From Sterolibacterium sp. (GTDB lineage Bacteria; Pseudomonadota; Gammaproteobacteria; Burkholderiales; Rhodocyclaceae): 64,000 nt of DNA. Shown piece after piece: positions 1 through 12,299 of the stretch. The stretch spans positions 83,413-147,412 of the forward strand of contig JAQTOA010000008.1 in NCBI GenBank assembly GCA_028713555.1. Reading direction: 5' to 3'. The notes under the pieces are model-generated. The model was not told where the DNA came from, did no database searches, and saw only the letters and a list, made by a program, of their open reading frames with translations. The position numbers and the translations under genes are program-made. Within the stretch, counting starts at the first letter, position 1, and each line of letters begins with the position of its first letter.

Positions 1-1263
1 TGGCATCCGCCGACGGGGCGTGGCGTGCGTACGCATTGTTCGGACGACTACCTGTGGCTGCCGCTGGCGGTATGCCGCTATGTCACGAGCAGCGGCGACC
101 GCCGGATACTGGATGAGACTGCGCATTTCCTCGAAGGCCGCCCGATCAACCCGGAGGACGATTCCTACTACGATCTGCCCAGCCGTTCCAGCGAGGCAGC
201 CAGCCTGTATGAGCACTGCGTACGAGCCATCCGGCACGGACTGCAATTCGGCGCGCACGGCCTGCCGCTGATCGGCTCCGGTGACTGGAACGACGGCATG
301 AACCTGGTGGGAATGCAGGGCAAGGGCGAGAGCGTCTGGCTGGGTTTCTTCCTGTGCGAAGTGCTGCGGCAATTCGCCGAACTGGCGCGAGCACAAGGTG
401 ACACTACCTTCACTGACCTTTGCCAGGCGGAGGAACTCCGGCTGCGCCAGAACATCGAGCAGCACGGCTGGGACGGCGAGTGGTACCGCCGCGCCTACTT
501 CGACGATGGCACGCCGCTCGGTTCGGTCAGCAACGCGGAATGCCGCATCGATTCGATTGCGCAAAGCTGGTCGGTGCTGTCCGGGGCAGGCAATGCTGAA
601 CGTTCGCGCAGGGCTATGCAAGCGGTGGACGAGCATCTGGTGTGCCGTGACGCTGCGCTTGTTCAACTTCTGGATCCGCCTTTCGACAACAAGGCGAACC
701 TGGATCCCGGCTACATCCGTGGCTACGTGCCGGGGGTAAGGGAGAACGGGGGGCAATACACCCATGCGGCGATCTGGGCGGCGATGGCCTTTGCCGCCTT
801 GGGCGAGCGCGAGCGCGCCTGGGAGTTGCTGACGATGATCAACCCGGTAAATCATGCGCTGTCAGCGGAGGGAATCGCAACCTACAAAGTGGAGCCCTAC
901 GTCGTCGCAGCCGACGTCTATGCGCTCGTCCCGCATACCGGGCGTGGCGGATGGAGCTGGTACACCGGCTCGGCCGGCTGGATGTATCGGCTCATCCTGG
1001 AATCGCTGCTGGGCATCACGCTCGCAGGGGACAAGCTGCACCTTGCTCCCCGCCTGCCAGCGGACTGGCAGGCGTTCAAGATCCACTACCGTTATCGGGA
1101 GACGGTGTTCCACATCGCCGTTTCGCAAACGCGCGTCAGCGCGGGCGATGCAGGCGGAGTGACGAGCGTGACGGTTGATGGCGTCGAACAACATGATCAG
1201 ACGATCCCCCTTGTGGATGATCATCAGGAGCATGTGGTCGCGGTAATACTGCAAGCGGAATAA
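1..1263 (+). CDS. Cyclic beta-1,2-glucan synthase / GH94 phosphorylase-type protein, C-terminal part (5' truncated)
   Basis: The reading frame is open from base 1 to the stop at 1261-1263, so the start lies outside the window. The first codons give HPPTGRGVRTHCSDDYLWLP, followed by GSGDWNDGMN and GGQYTHAAIWAAMAF. These are hallmarks of the GH94 catalytic domain, which in NdvB/ChvB-type proteins forms the C-terminal third and trims or lengthens the beta-1,2-glucan chain before cyclisation; GSGDWNDGMN holds the conserved catalytic Asp region. About 420 residues are visible. The product would help make periplasmic glucans. A free-standing cellobiose/chitobiose phosphorylase is the alternative, because the membrane glycosyltransferase half is not visible. 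A 151-base intergenic gap separates it from the signalling genes. Confidence 0.85.
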   Translation, partial: WHPPTGRGVRTHCSDDYLWLPLAVCRYVTSSGDRRILDETAHFLEGRPINPEDDSYYDLPSRSSEAASLYEHCVRAIRHGLQFGAHGLPLIGSGDWNDGMNLVGMQGKGESVWLGFFLCEVLRQFAELARAQGDTTFTDLCQAEELRLRQNIEQHGWDGEWYRRAYFDDGTPLGSVSNAECRIDSIAQSWSVLSGAGNAERSRRAMQAVDEHLVCRDAALVQLLDPPFDNKANLDPGYIRGYVPGVRENGGQYTHAAIWAAMAFAALGERERAWELLTMINPVNHALSAEGIATYKVEPYVVAADVYALVPHTGRGGWSWYTGSAGWMYRLILESLLGITLAGDKLHLAPRLPADWQAFKIHYRYRETVFHIAVSQTRVSAGDAGGVTSVTVDGVEQHDQTIPLVDDHQEHVVAVILQAE

Positions 1264-1329
1264 AGAACCTTTCGAATAGTAGTTACCGTATGTGTGATAG
1301 CGCACTGAGCAAGGCGGCACAACTTGCTA

Positions 1330-1403
1330 TGGTTCAAGAGTCTGCTTCATCTCGAAAGCAAGGTGCCGCAGTGCTAAAGGTTGCGCAAGGAACATCTGCC
1401 TGA
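1330..1403 (+). pseudogene. Possible 3' remnant of an HPt-type kinase tail
   Basis: Bases 1330-1403 read in one frame as an open stretch ending AAVLKVAQGTSA-stop. The hybrid kinase at 1415-5476 ends AALKALRVATGIST-stop. The DNA around both stops is also alike, and both are followed within about a dozen bases by closely related ATGGA(T/C)GG(G/A)CTCG gene starts. This suggests that a gene like the hybrid kinase once ended here and that the module was duplicated in tandem. The match is short, so this is tentative. Confidence 0.3.
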
Positions 1404-1414
1404 AAGGAGTCCCC

Positions 1415-5463
<4,049 letters not shown>

Positions 5464-5476
<13 letters not shown>

Positions 5477-5590
5477 AAGCATTCCCAATGGACGGACTCG
5501 ATTTCACCCAAAAGGCCACGATATTGGTGGTCGACGATACGCCGGATAACCTGGCGCTGATGAACAACCTGCTCAAGGACAACTACACGG
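5464..5590 (+). repeat. Leader and REC start duplicated from 1386-1517
   Basis: The stretch GGAATATCTACCTGAAAGCATTCCCAATGGACGG at the boundary of the first and second signalling genes resembles GGAACATCTGCCTGAAAGGAGTCCCCATGGATGG upstream of 1415. The similarity runs on into both receiver domains (KATILVVDDTPDNLAL in each). Coding tail, spacer and start codon are therefore all part of the repeated unit, as expected for tandem gene duplication followed by divergence. The second copy has lost the strong GGAG ribosome site of the first. Confidence 0.6.
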
Positions 5591-6639
5591 TAAAAATTGC
5601 CAACGGGGGCGAGAAAGCACTGAAGATTGCGATGTCTGATATGCCGCCGGATCTGATCCTGCTCGACATCATGATGCCCGGCATGGACGGCTACGAGGTA
5701 TGCCGGCGGCTCAAGCAATCCCCCGCCACCATGACCATCCCGGTGATCTTCCTGACGGCCAAGCATGAAATGGAGGATGAGCAGAAGGGACTGGAGCTCG
5801 GCGCTGTCGACTACATCACCAAGCCAATCAGCCCGCCGATCGTCATGGCGCGCGTCAATAACCATCTGGCACTTAAGGCCATGGCCGATTTCTTGCGCGA
5901 CCAGAACGACTTTCTCGAACTCGAGGTAGCCAGACGCACGCGTGAAGTCATCGCCATCCAGGACGTGACGATTCTCGCACTGGCTTCGTTGGCCGAGACA
6001 CGCGATTCCGACACCGGCAGCCACATCCGCCGCACGCAGTTCTACGTCAAAGCACTGGCCGAGAAGTTGCGCGACCACCCGCGTTTCGCCTGGTTCCTGA
6101 CTGACAGCAACATCAACATGCTATTCAAGTCGGCGCCGCTGCATGACATCGGCAAGGTAGGCATTCCTGACCGTATCCTGCTCAAGCCGGGCCGCTTCGT
6201 ACCTTATGAGTTTGAGCTTATCAAGGCGCACACCACGCTGGGACGTGACGCCATATTGCATGCCGAAAAGGAGCTGGGCAGCAACGTTGACTTTCTCGCC
6301 CTCGCCAAGGCCATCGCCCTCTCCCATCAGGAAAAGTGGGATGGCAGCGGTTATCCGCAGGGACTCGCCGGCGATGACATCCCGATTGCGGCACGCCTGA
6401 TGGCGGTGGCCGACGTCTACGACGCGCTGATCAGTCACCGCGTATACAAGGAAAGCATGACACACCAGGAGGCAGTTCAAGTCATGATCGAAGGCCGGGG
6501 TACGCACTTCGATCCCGATATGCTTGACGCCTTCATCGACATTCAGGAAAGCTTCCACGCTATCGCTCAGCGCTTTACGGATTCCGATGCGGACATGGAC
6601 AAGAAGAAGGATTTTCAGGCGCTAGCGGGCACCGTTTGA
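5488..6639 (+). CDS. Response regulator with HD-GYP cyclic-di-GMP phosphodiesterase domain
   Basis: This 383-residue RpfG-type protein has an N-terminal receiver (about 8-125, Asp60 in LILLDIMMPG) closely related to the receiver of the preceding kinase. It is followed by an HD-GYP domain (about 150-345) with the metal-binding HDIGKVGIP (His219-Asp220) and WDGSGYPQGL (the GYP at about 288-290). All signature residues are present, so hydrolysis of cyclic di-GMP is the expected activity. The gene starts 11 bases after the hybrid kinase stop and its stop overlaps the next start. The three genes probably form one operon linking a phosphorelay to cyclic-di-GMP turnover. Confidence 0.93.
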   Translation: MDGLDFTQKATILVVDDTPDNLALMNNLLKDNYTVKIANGGEKALKIAMSDMPPDLILLDIMMPGMDGYEVCRRLKQSPATMTIPVIFLTAKHEMEDEQKGLELGAVDYITKPISPPIVMARVNNHLALKAMADFLRDQNDFLELEVARRTREVIAIQDVTILALASLAETRDSDTGSHIRRTQFYVKALAEKLRDHPRFAWFLTDSNINMLFKSAPLHDIGKVGIPDRILLKPGRFVPYEFELIKAHTTLGRDAILHAEKELGSNVDFLALAKAIALSHQEKWDGSGYPQGLAGDDIPIAARLMAVADVYDALISHRVYKESMTHQEAVQVMIEGRGTHFDPDMLDAFIDIQESFHAIAQRFTDSDADMDKKKDFQALAGTV

Positions 6640-8318
6640 CACGTGGAGATCGGGAGATAATCATCAATCAGCCGGAAATAATCGATAAGCAGACGGTATT
6701 CCTCGTCGTCGATGATTTTGAGCCGATGCGCAAAGTCACTTCGGGCCAACTGCGCTCGATGGGCGCCGGCACCATCTTGACGGCCAACGACGGCGCCCAG
6801 GCGCTGCGCATGCTAAAAGAGCAGCGCGTGGACATCGTGCTTTCCGACTGGAACATGCCGGTCATGTCGGGACTGGAATTGCTCCAGGCGATGCACGCTG
6901 TCGATAAACTGTCGCGCCTGCCCTTCATCATGATTACCGCCGAAGCCGAGCGCCACCGCATCGATAATGCCATTGCCTGTGGCGTTAGCGATATGCTGGT
7001 CAAACCGTATACCACGGATCGCTTTGCGAAAAGTGTTGTCAAGGCGCTGCGTCCACGGTCTTCATCCAGTGTGCCTGTTCATTTGGCATTCGCAGAAAAT
7101 GGCGCGACGCTGGCAACATCCCTGGCTACTGCTCCGCCAGCTGCTTCCGCCGAGCCAGTCAGCCAAGACGCTCAGAAACCGGCACGCCCGACGATTCTCG
7201 TGGTCGACGATACGCCGGATCATCTGCTACTGATCTCGCACCTGTTCAAGGACGAATATTGCGTGCGTATCGCACATAGCGGCGGCAAAGCCCTGGATAT
7301 CTGCCAATCAAATGACCCTCCCGATCTGGTGCTGCTCGACATCATGATGCCCGGCATGGATGGCTTCGAAGTGGCCCGGCGCATGCGTGAGCATCCAACC
7401 TCAGAAACCATTCCCGTAATTTTTGTCAGCGCCATGACTGGCGAGGAGGCCCACCTGAAGGGGATGGAACTGGGGGCGGTGGACTTCGTGGAAAAGCCCA
7501 TCGATCCCGTTGTGCTCAAGCCGCGTGTGCGCAACTTCATGCGCTACGTCGGACTGCACAAACAGCTGCAGGCCGAGATCGACGGTATGTTGGAGTTGGC
7601 GCACTTGCGCGAGGACGTCGAACGCATCACGCGCCATGACATGAAAGGGCCGCTGGCCGGTGTGATCGGACTGGTGCAAGCGTTGGCGGAAGATAACTCG
7701 ATGAGCCACAAGCATGTCGAGCAGCTGCGCGTGATTGAAGAGACCGCGCTGCAAGTTCTCAATATGATCAATCTCTCTTCGGAGCTCTTCAAGATCGAGA
7801 CCGGTCACTTCAAGCTCGATGCCCAGCCAGTGAAGATTGGTGCCATCCTGCGCCGCGTCGTCGAGATTTCGCGCGTGGCATTCGCTGAGAAGCACCTCAT
7901 CATTTCAGTTGATACGGATGTTCCGCTCGGTGTGGAGATGCCGCTGGCGCTGGGCGACGCCATGCTCTGCTATTCGCTGTTCCATAACCTGGTCAAGAAC
8001 GCCTGTGAAGCGGCTCCCGAATCAAGCCGGGTGAGCGTCACCCTGGTCGATGGAACACCGTTACGCATATTGATCCAGAACCAGGGTGCTGTTCCTGTCG
8101 AGATTCGCGACCGCTTCTTCGACAAATTCGTCACCAACGGCAAGCAAGCAGGAACAGGCCTTGGGACATATTCGGCCAGATTGCTCGCAGAGGCACAATA
8201 CGGAGCGATCGCGCTGGCGGTTTCCGACCAGGAGGGCCAGACCACGATCACCGTGACATTGCCTCGCTATGCCGGTGAATGGCTGTTGAGATCGGCGCAA
8301 GTGATCAGCATGGCATAA
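6636..8318 (+). CDS. Double-receiver sensor histidine kinase
   Basis: This 560-residue soluble protein carries two receivers and then a kinase core. REC1 (about 18-140) has Asp71 in IVLSDWNMPVMSG and is CheY-like. An Ala/Pro-rich linker leads to REC2 (about 187-305, Asp235 in LVLLDIMMPGMDG), which resembles the receivers of the two upstream genes. HisKA follows with His334 in RITRHDMKGPLAG, then an HATPase with HNLVKNACEAA and GTGLGTYSARLLA. The only in-frame start before the REC1 beta-strand is TTG at 6636, overlapping the previous stop (TTGA), which implies translational coupling. No HPt or output domain is present. Confidence 0.88.
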   Translation: MTRGDREIIINQPEIIDKQTVFLVVDDFEPMRKVTSGQLRSMGAGTILTANDGAQALRMLKEQRVDIVLSDWNMPVMSGLELLQAMHAVDKLSRLPFIMITAEAERHRIDNAIACGVSDMLVKPYTTDRFAKSVVKALRPRSSSSVPVHLAFAENGATLATSLATAPPAASAEPVSQDAQKPARPTILVVDDTPDHLLLISHLFKDEYCVRIAHSGGKALDICQSNDPPDLVLLDIMMPGMDGFEVARRMREHPTSETIPVIFVSAMTGEEAHLKGMELGAVDFVEKPIDPVVLKPRVRNFMRYVGLHKQLQAEIDGMLELAHLREDVERITRHDMKGPLAGVIGLVQALAEDNSMSHKHVEQLRVIEETALQVLNMINLSSELFKIETGHFKLDAQPVKIGAILRRVVEISRVAFAEKHLIISVDTDVPLGVEMPLALGDAMLCYSLFHNLVKNACEAAPESSRVSVTLVDGTPLRILIQNQGAVPVEIRDRFFDKFVTNGKQAGTGLGTYSARLLAEAQYGAIALAVSDQEGQTTITVTLPRYAGEWLLRSAQVISMA

Positions 8319-8579
8319 CTCCAGCTACTCTTCCCGCTCTGCTTGATTTCCTGCCTATGTTGGTTGTCGCACAGACGTTCTTGGGGTGCAAGTACAGAAT
8401 TGCCCAACTGCCTGTTGTTGAGTCACAGACTGGGGACGTCGCATGTTTTGCCGGTCGCCATGTCGACTGGCTCGTACGGGCAGTTTAACCGTGAACTTAC
8501 ATTACGTAACAAAGCAAGAGTCATCTATTCATGTCTCGGTACGTTAATCAAGAACCAACAACAACAGGAGAAACTCAAC

Positions 8580-9023
8580 ATGAAACAATTTCTGATCGCA
8601 GTGGTAGTTGCCGCTGCCACTGCCAGCCTTGCTAACCAGGCGCTTGCGGCGGACGTTGGCGTATCCGTGACCTATGGCGAACCGGGTTTCTATGGACGCC
8701 TGGATATCGGTGACTATCCCCAGCCGCAAGTGATTTACCGGCGCCCGGTGATGATTGAGCGGGTACCGTTTGACCGAGCGCCGGTCTATCTGCACGTGCC
8801 CCCAGGCCACGCAAAGAACTGGCGCAAACACTGCAGCAAGTACGATGCATGCGGTGAGCGGGTCTACTTTGTACAGGACAACTGGTACAACCGCGAGTAC
8901 GTCCCGCGTTACCAGGAACAGCAGCACACTCGGCAGGATGATCGCCATGAAGAGCGCAGGGATGATCATCGTGGGGGCCAGAAGAATGACCACCGCGGCG
9001 ACAGCCATGGCCGGAATCGCTAA
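8580..9023 (+). CDS. Small secreted protein with a disordered His/Asp/Arg-rich tail
   Basis: This 147-residue protein starts at ATG 8580, preceded by AGGAG about seven bases upstream. Residues 1-23 form a signal peptide (hydrophobic core, ANQALAADV cleavage region). The mature part has an aromatic/proline-rich segment (YGEPGFYGRLDIGDYPQPQ) and a CxxxxxxC pair (HCSKYDACGER). It then ends in about 35 residues dominated by Arg, His, Asp and Gln. I do not recognise a named family; short proteins of this layout are common in betaproteobacteria. A periplasmic or surface location is expected. It stands alone, 261 bases after the kinase operon. Confidence 0.75.
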   Translation: MKQFLIAVVVAAATASLANQALAADVGVSVTYGEPGFYGRLDIGDYPQPQVIYRRPVMIERVPFDRAPVYLHVPPGHAKNWRKHCSKYDACGERVYFVQDNWYNREYVPRYQEQQHTRQDDRHEERRDDHRGGQKNDHRGDSHGRNR

Positions 9024-9075
9024 GGCATCGGTGATCTAACGTGCTCATTCCATGTATGCCACGAAGCGTGTCGGA

Positions 9076-9294
9076 CTAACGCACAGTTTGCTGCCGTAAG
9101 CACCTGGCGCGCTTCATCTCCAGATACTCCCCTCGTTCCATCTCATGCAACTGCCGAGGGTATTGCTCGACCGCCGTAAACCAGTTCTGTAAACGTTGTT
9201 CAAGCTGTGCCATTGGCGCCGCGCCGGCAGCGCTTAAGAAGGTATCGACCGCGAGGTAATAGCGCATGGTGTTGCGTTCCAACAGACCACGCAT
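9076..9294 (-). pseudogene. Unrecognised C-terminal gene fragment
   Basis: An open stretch of up to 72 codons on the minus strand ends RQLHEMERGEYLEMKRAR followed by seven residues and a stop. The amphipathic, charged composition looks like the end of a real protein rather than a random frame. There is no convincing start or ribosome site, and the upstream side runs into the transposase fragment. I read it as the tail of a gene cut by an insertion. Family unknown. Confidence 0.3.
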
Positions 9295-9329
9295 TTCGCC
9301 GATATGGTCGAGCCGATTTGCGTCCCGTT

Positions 9330-9441
9330 TGCCGATCGCGGTTACCCGATGCGACGACCTTGCTCAACTTCCGTCATTTTCTGGAAGAACATGGGTTGGG
9401 TGCGGCGATGTTCGCCAAGATTGGCGAATTCCCTAGGTCGT
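9330..9441 (+). mobile_element. IS5-family transposase N-terminal remnant
   Basis: The plus strand encodes SRLPDATTLLNFRHFLEEHG and then LGAAMFAKIGE before a stop. The phrase (S/R)xPDATTxLxFRHxLExHxL is typical of the N-terminal part of IS5-group DDE transposases. No start, no DDE catalytic part and no obvious terminal inverted repeats are present, so this is a dead fragment of about 35 codons. Confidence 0.65.
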
Positions 9442-9556
9442 GATTGACGATAAGCTATTTGTTGTCATGGTTGCGCACGCCGGTTTCTTCGGAAGTCTCT
9501 GTATGGGAATTCCTCGGCTGCTGCGCGGTGGTAGGTGCGCGCTACTTGCGCATCAG

Positions 9557-11023
9557 TCATGCGGCTGCTGTGATCCAATGGTTGAGCAACTTGCGGGCGG
9601 CTGTGATCAATTCTCCCGCGCTGAGACCGAGCGGGCCATTGCCGGAAGCGACGCAGGCATCGGCGGCAGCGCCATGCAGATGCACCGCAGCCAGTAGTGC
9701 CGCTTCTGCTGGCCAGCCTTGCGCCAGCAGTGCGACGAGCATTCCGGAAAGTACGTCGCCCGTGCCCGCAGATGCCAATCCTGGATTACCTGTGCTGTTG
9801 ATGAACCAGCGGCCATCGGGTAAGGCGACGACGCTGCCGTTACCCTTCAGCAGCGTCGCGGTTTGGAAGCGTCCTGCCAGTTCCAGTGCTGCTGTGATCC
9901 GGTCGTCTTGCACGGTTGCTGTGTCGTTGCCGAGCATGCGAGCGGCCTCGGCGGGATGTGGCGTCATCAATGTCGGGGCAGGGCGGCGGGAGAGGTTACG
10001 CGCCAGCACCGGATGGACAGCAAGCAGATTGAGCGCGTCGGCGTCCAGCAATAGCGGCAGAGTGGAGGCTATCGCACTGCGCAGCAGTTTCAGCGCCGCA
10101 TCCGACTGGCCCAGACCGGGACCGATGGCCAAGCAGTTGGCGAGGGAAAAAATTTCATCGGGCTTGCGCAGCATCAGTTCGGGCTGCATAGGGTCGACGG
10201 CCAGCCGCTCCAGCATACCGACATACACGCGCCCGGCGCCGAGCTTCTGCGCCGCGCGTCCCGCCAGTAGTGCAGCTCCCGCCATGCCTGGCGCACCGCC
10301 AAGGATGCCGACGCTGCCAAAGCTGCCCTTGTGCGAGTTTTTCAAACGTGGCTGGAGTTGATCGCTAAACAACGCGGGTGAAACGCTGTAACCGTCTATT
10401 GCATCGATATCCAACCCTAAATCATGCACGCTGACTACGCCGCAATGATCCGGCCCGTCCAGCGTCAGCAGACCGGGCTTGAGTCCGATGAAAGTGGCGG
10501 TATGCGCGGCGCGCACGGCAATGCCGAGAACGCGGCCAGTTTCAGAATCCAGCCCGCTGGGAATGTCGAGTGCCAGCACCGGGCAGCCGAGGGCATTTAT
10601 CCGCTCTACCAGCAGGGCGTGGCGGCCTCCCAGTGGCCGCGCGAGCCCGATGCCAAACAGGCCGTCGATCACCAGATCACGTTTACCCGCCGGGATATCG
10701 TCATGCAGCGTGCCACCACAGGCGATCCATGCCTCATGAGCAGCGCGGGCCTCGGCCGGGAGTTTCTCGACCAGACCGCAAAACACAACTAGTGGCGTGA
10801 TGCCGCTTTGTCGCAGTATGCGCGCCACGACGAAAGCATCGCCGCCATTGTTGCCGGGTCCGGCAACGATCAGGGGGGGGCGAGTCGAGCCAGCCAGCAG
10901 ACTCAGAGCCAATGTCGCCGCAGCTTGACCGGCACGCTCCATCAGGGACGGGCGGGCCTCGAACTGCCTTCGCTCGATGTTTCGCAATGTGGACAAGCGC
11001 AATATGATTTGCGGCGTTCTCAT
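9557..11023 (-). CDS. nnr: Bifunctional NAD(P)HX epimerase / ADP-dependent NAD(P)HX dehydratase
   Basis: This 488-residue enzyme repairs hydrated NADH and NADPH. The N-terminal YjeF_N half (about 10-205) epimerises R- and S-NAD(P)HX and shows VAGPGNNGGDAFVVARIL and LDIPSGLDSETG. The C-terminal ribokinase-like half (about 230-485) is the dehydratase, with KGSFGSVGILGGAPGMAGAA, AIGPGLGQ, TPHPAEAARML and NPGLASAGTGDVLSGMLVAL. The frame is open further upstream to 11239, but the conserved family start (MRTPQ, then LSTLRNIERRQFE) fixes the ATG at 11023. Both halves are complete. The gene is alone on this strand next to an insertion remnant. Confidence 0.93.
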   Translation of the reverse strand: MRTPQIILRLSTLRNIERRQFEARPSLMERAGQAAATLALSLLAGSTRPPLIVAGPGNNGGDAFVVARILRQSGITPLVVFCGLVEKLPAEARAAHEAWIACGGTLHDDIPAGKRDLVIDGLFGIGLARPLGGRHALLVERINALGCPVLALDIPSGLDSETGRVLGIAVRAAHTATFIGLKPGLLTLDGPDHCGVVSVHDLGLDIDAIDGYSVSPALFSDQLQPRLKNSHKGSFGSVGILGGAPGMAGAALLAGRAAQKLGAGRVYVGMLERLAVDPMQPELMLRKPDEIFSLANCLAIGPGLGQSDAALKLLRSAIASTLPLLLDADALNLLAVHPVLARNLSRRPAPTLMTPHPAEAARMLGNDTATVQDDRITAALELAGRFQTATLLKGNGSVVALPDGRWFINSTGNPGLASAGTGDVLSGMLVALLAQGWPAEAALLAAVHLHGAAADACVASGNGPLGLSAGELITAARKLLNHWITAAA

Positions 11024-11718
11024 CGAATTATTTGTCGCGGCAATCGATCGCACAGGTTGGGTGCGAGCCGAGCGCTGCTGCCAAACATGGCAATGGGTTT
11101 GGCAGCCATGGTGATGATCAGATTCATTTGGGATTCCTTCAATATGCCGATTCTGATACCAGAGGCTTTGGTCGATTTTGGTCGCTGCGCTTGACCCCGC
11201 AGATTGGGGTACGGCCATTGGTTGGTCGGATAAAGCCAACCGTTTAAAGCGGAAATCTTGTTCAGCTTGAGTATCCCGGTTATCACTGCATTTTTGATGA
11301 ACGCCGAGACGGGAGAAATGATAACCGCGCAGCTAGTCATCGACAAGCTTTAGATGTGCCTGTCCAACAGATGCAGCCAGCGTATCCACCTTGGCATGTC
11401 CCCCAATTGATGATCCAGTCATCGCCAAGTTATCGGGAGAGGGCCTTGTGAGTTGAGCACTTCCACGGCAAAGCCTTCCAACCGGTGTTCAAGCTTGGCA
11501 TGTCCTTATTTCAGTTGCATAAACAGCGCGGTTTCTCTTTGCCAAAATACGATTGATTGTCTCTTCTTCAGTCTTCGCGTTATCGTATATGCGGTTAATC
11601 TCATTTGCCAGAGGAATCCCGTATTCCTAAACGTATCCGGGGTCGTTGTTGCCTCATTTTGTTATCTGTGAAACCGCAACAGCAACGATCTCACGAATCG
11701 CTTGTGGCATGCCCTTGG
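11024..11718. other. Intergenic stretch with no supported gene
   Basis: About 700 bases between the NAD(P)HX repair gene and a small acidic protein gene. Open frames here lack ribosome sites and have implausible composition. The phrase CTTGGCATGTCC occurs twice (near 11389 and 11495), which may be the trace of an old repeat or insertion element. No promoter, RNA gene or terminator could be assigned with confidence. Confidence 0.5.
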
Positions 11719-12000
11719 TCAATGATCTTCGATGTGTGGAATTGACTCCTCGGCCAATGCCCCAGTTTCCGGGTCGATCCAGTCGGCTATGCCTAGTTCT
11801 TCCTCGGCTTCTTTAATATCCTCGCATGGTTCGAGTTCGATATTGGCATTGTCCTCCATGCCATCGACGGCATCGCGGAGAGTAGCGTAGGGGCCATACT
11901 CCTTGCCTGTCCGCCTGTCCTGCAAATAAAAACCGTCGGGACGTTCTATGACATTAGAGTCATTAAAATTGGTGGTGCTTGGTGGGGTCGGTAGCATCAT
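11719..12000 (-). CDS. Small acidic conserved hypothetical protein
   Basis: This 93-residue protein is rich in Glu and Asp, especially in its C-terminal half (EDIKEAEEELGIADWIDPET). Its centre, GFYLQDRRTGKEYGPYATLR, resembles a short beta-hairpin module found in small betaproteobacterial proteins. There is no signal peptide, so it is cytoplasmic. Upstream sequence on the minus strand contains AGGA near the start. Function unknown. Confidence 0.65.
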   Translation of the reverse strand: MMLPTPPSTTNFNDSNVIERPDGFYLQDRRTGKEYGPYATLRDAVDGMEDNANIELEPCEDIKEAEEELGIADWIDPETGALAEESIPHIEDH

Positions 12001-12299
12001 ATCCTGTTCCTTCTCTCTGTCATGCTGAGCATTGTGTGCAACAATGCCCTGCTACCAGCTTACGCCGTACTTCCCGGCTCGAGTATGGTTCCGATTCGAG
12101 CAAGAAAATAGTTGCATGAAAAGACTGAGCATACATTGATTACGGTCAAACGGAACTGGACTCGGTTGCGCGCAGAATCGGGCCGGGTTTACATTGTCTA
12201 GTCTGGAGATTTTCGGTCACGCCGAGAGCGTGGCAAAGTATGCTCAGGCTAGCTTGCCAATTCGGATATCTACCGGACTAACGACTGAGGGCAGAAAGG

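Larger units (their letters stand above)
9024..9556. other. Gene-debris interval
   Basis: About 530 bases without an intact gene. The interval holds an open fragment on the minus strand (9076-9294) and an IS5-type transposase fragment on the plus strand (about 9330-9441). The rest, up to the 3' end of the NAD(P)HX repair gene, shows nothing I can assign. It looks like a decayed insertion site. Confidence 0.6.

Noticed and set aside
9444..10361. 305-codon plus-strand frame opposite the NAD(P)HX repair gene
   Set aside because: Ser/Ala/Pro-rich shadow without a ribosome site; the minus-strand enzyme is complete.
11453..11671. 72-codon plus-strand frame in the 11.0-11.7 kb gap
   Set aside because: No ribosome site, no homologous-looking motif and Cys/Ser-rich random composition.
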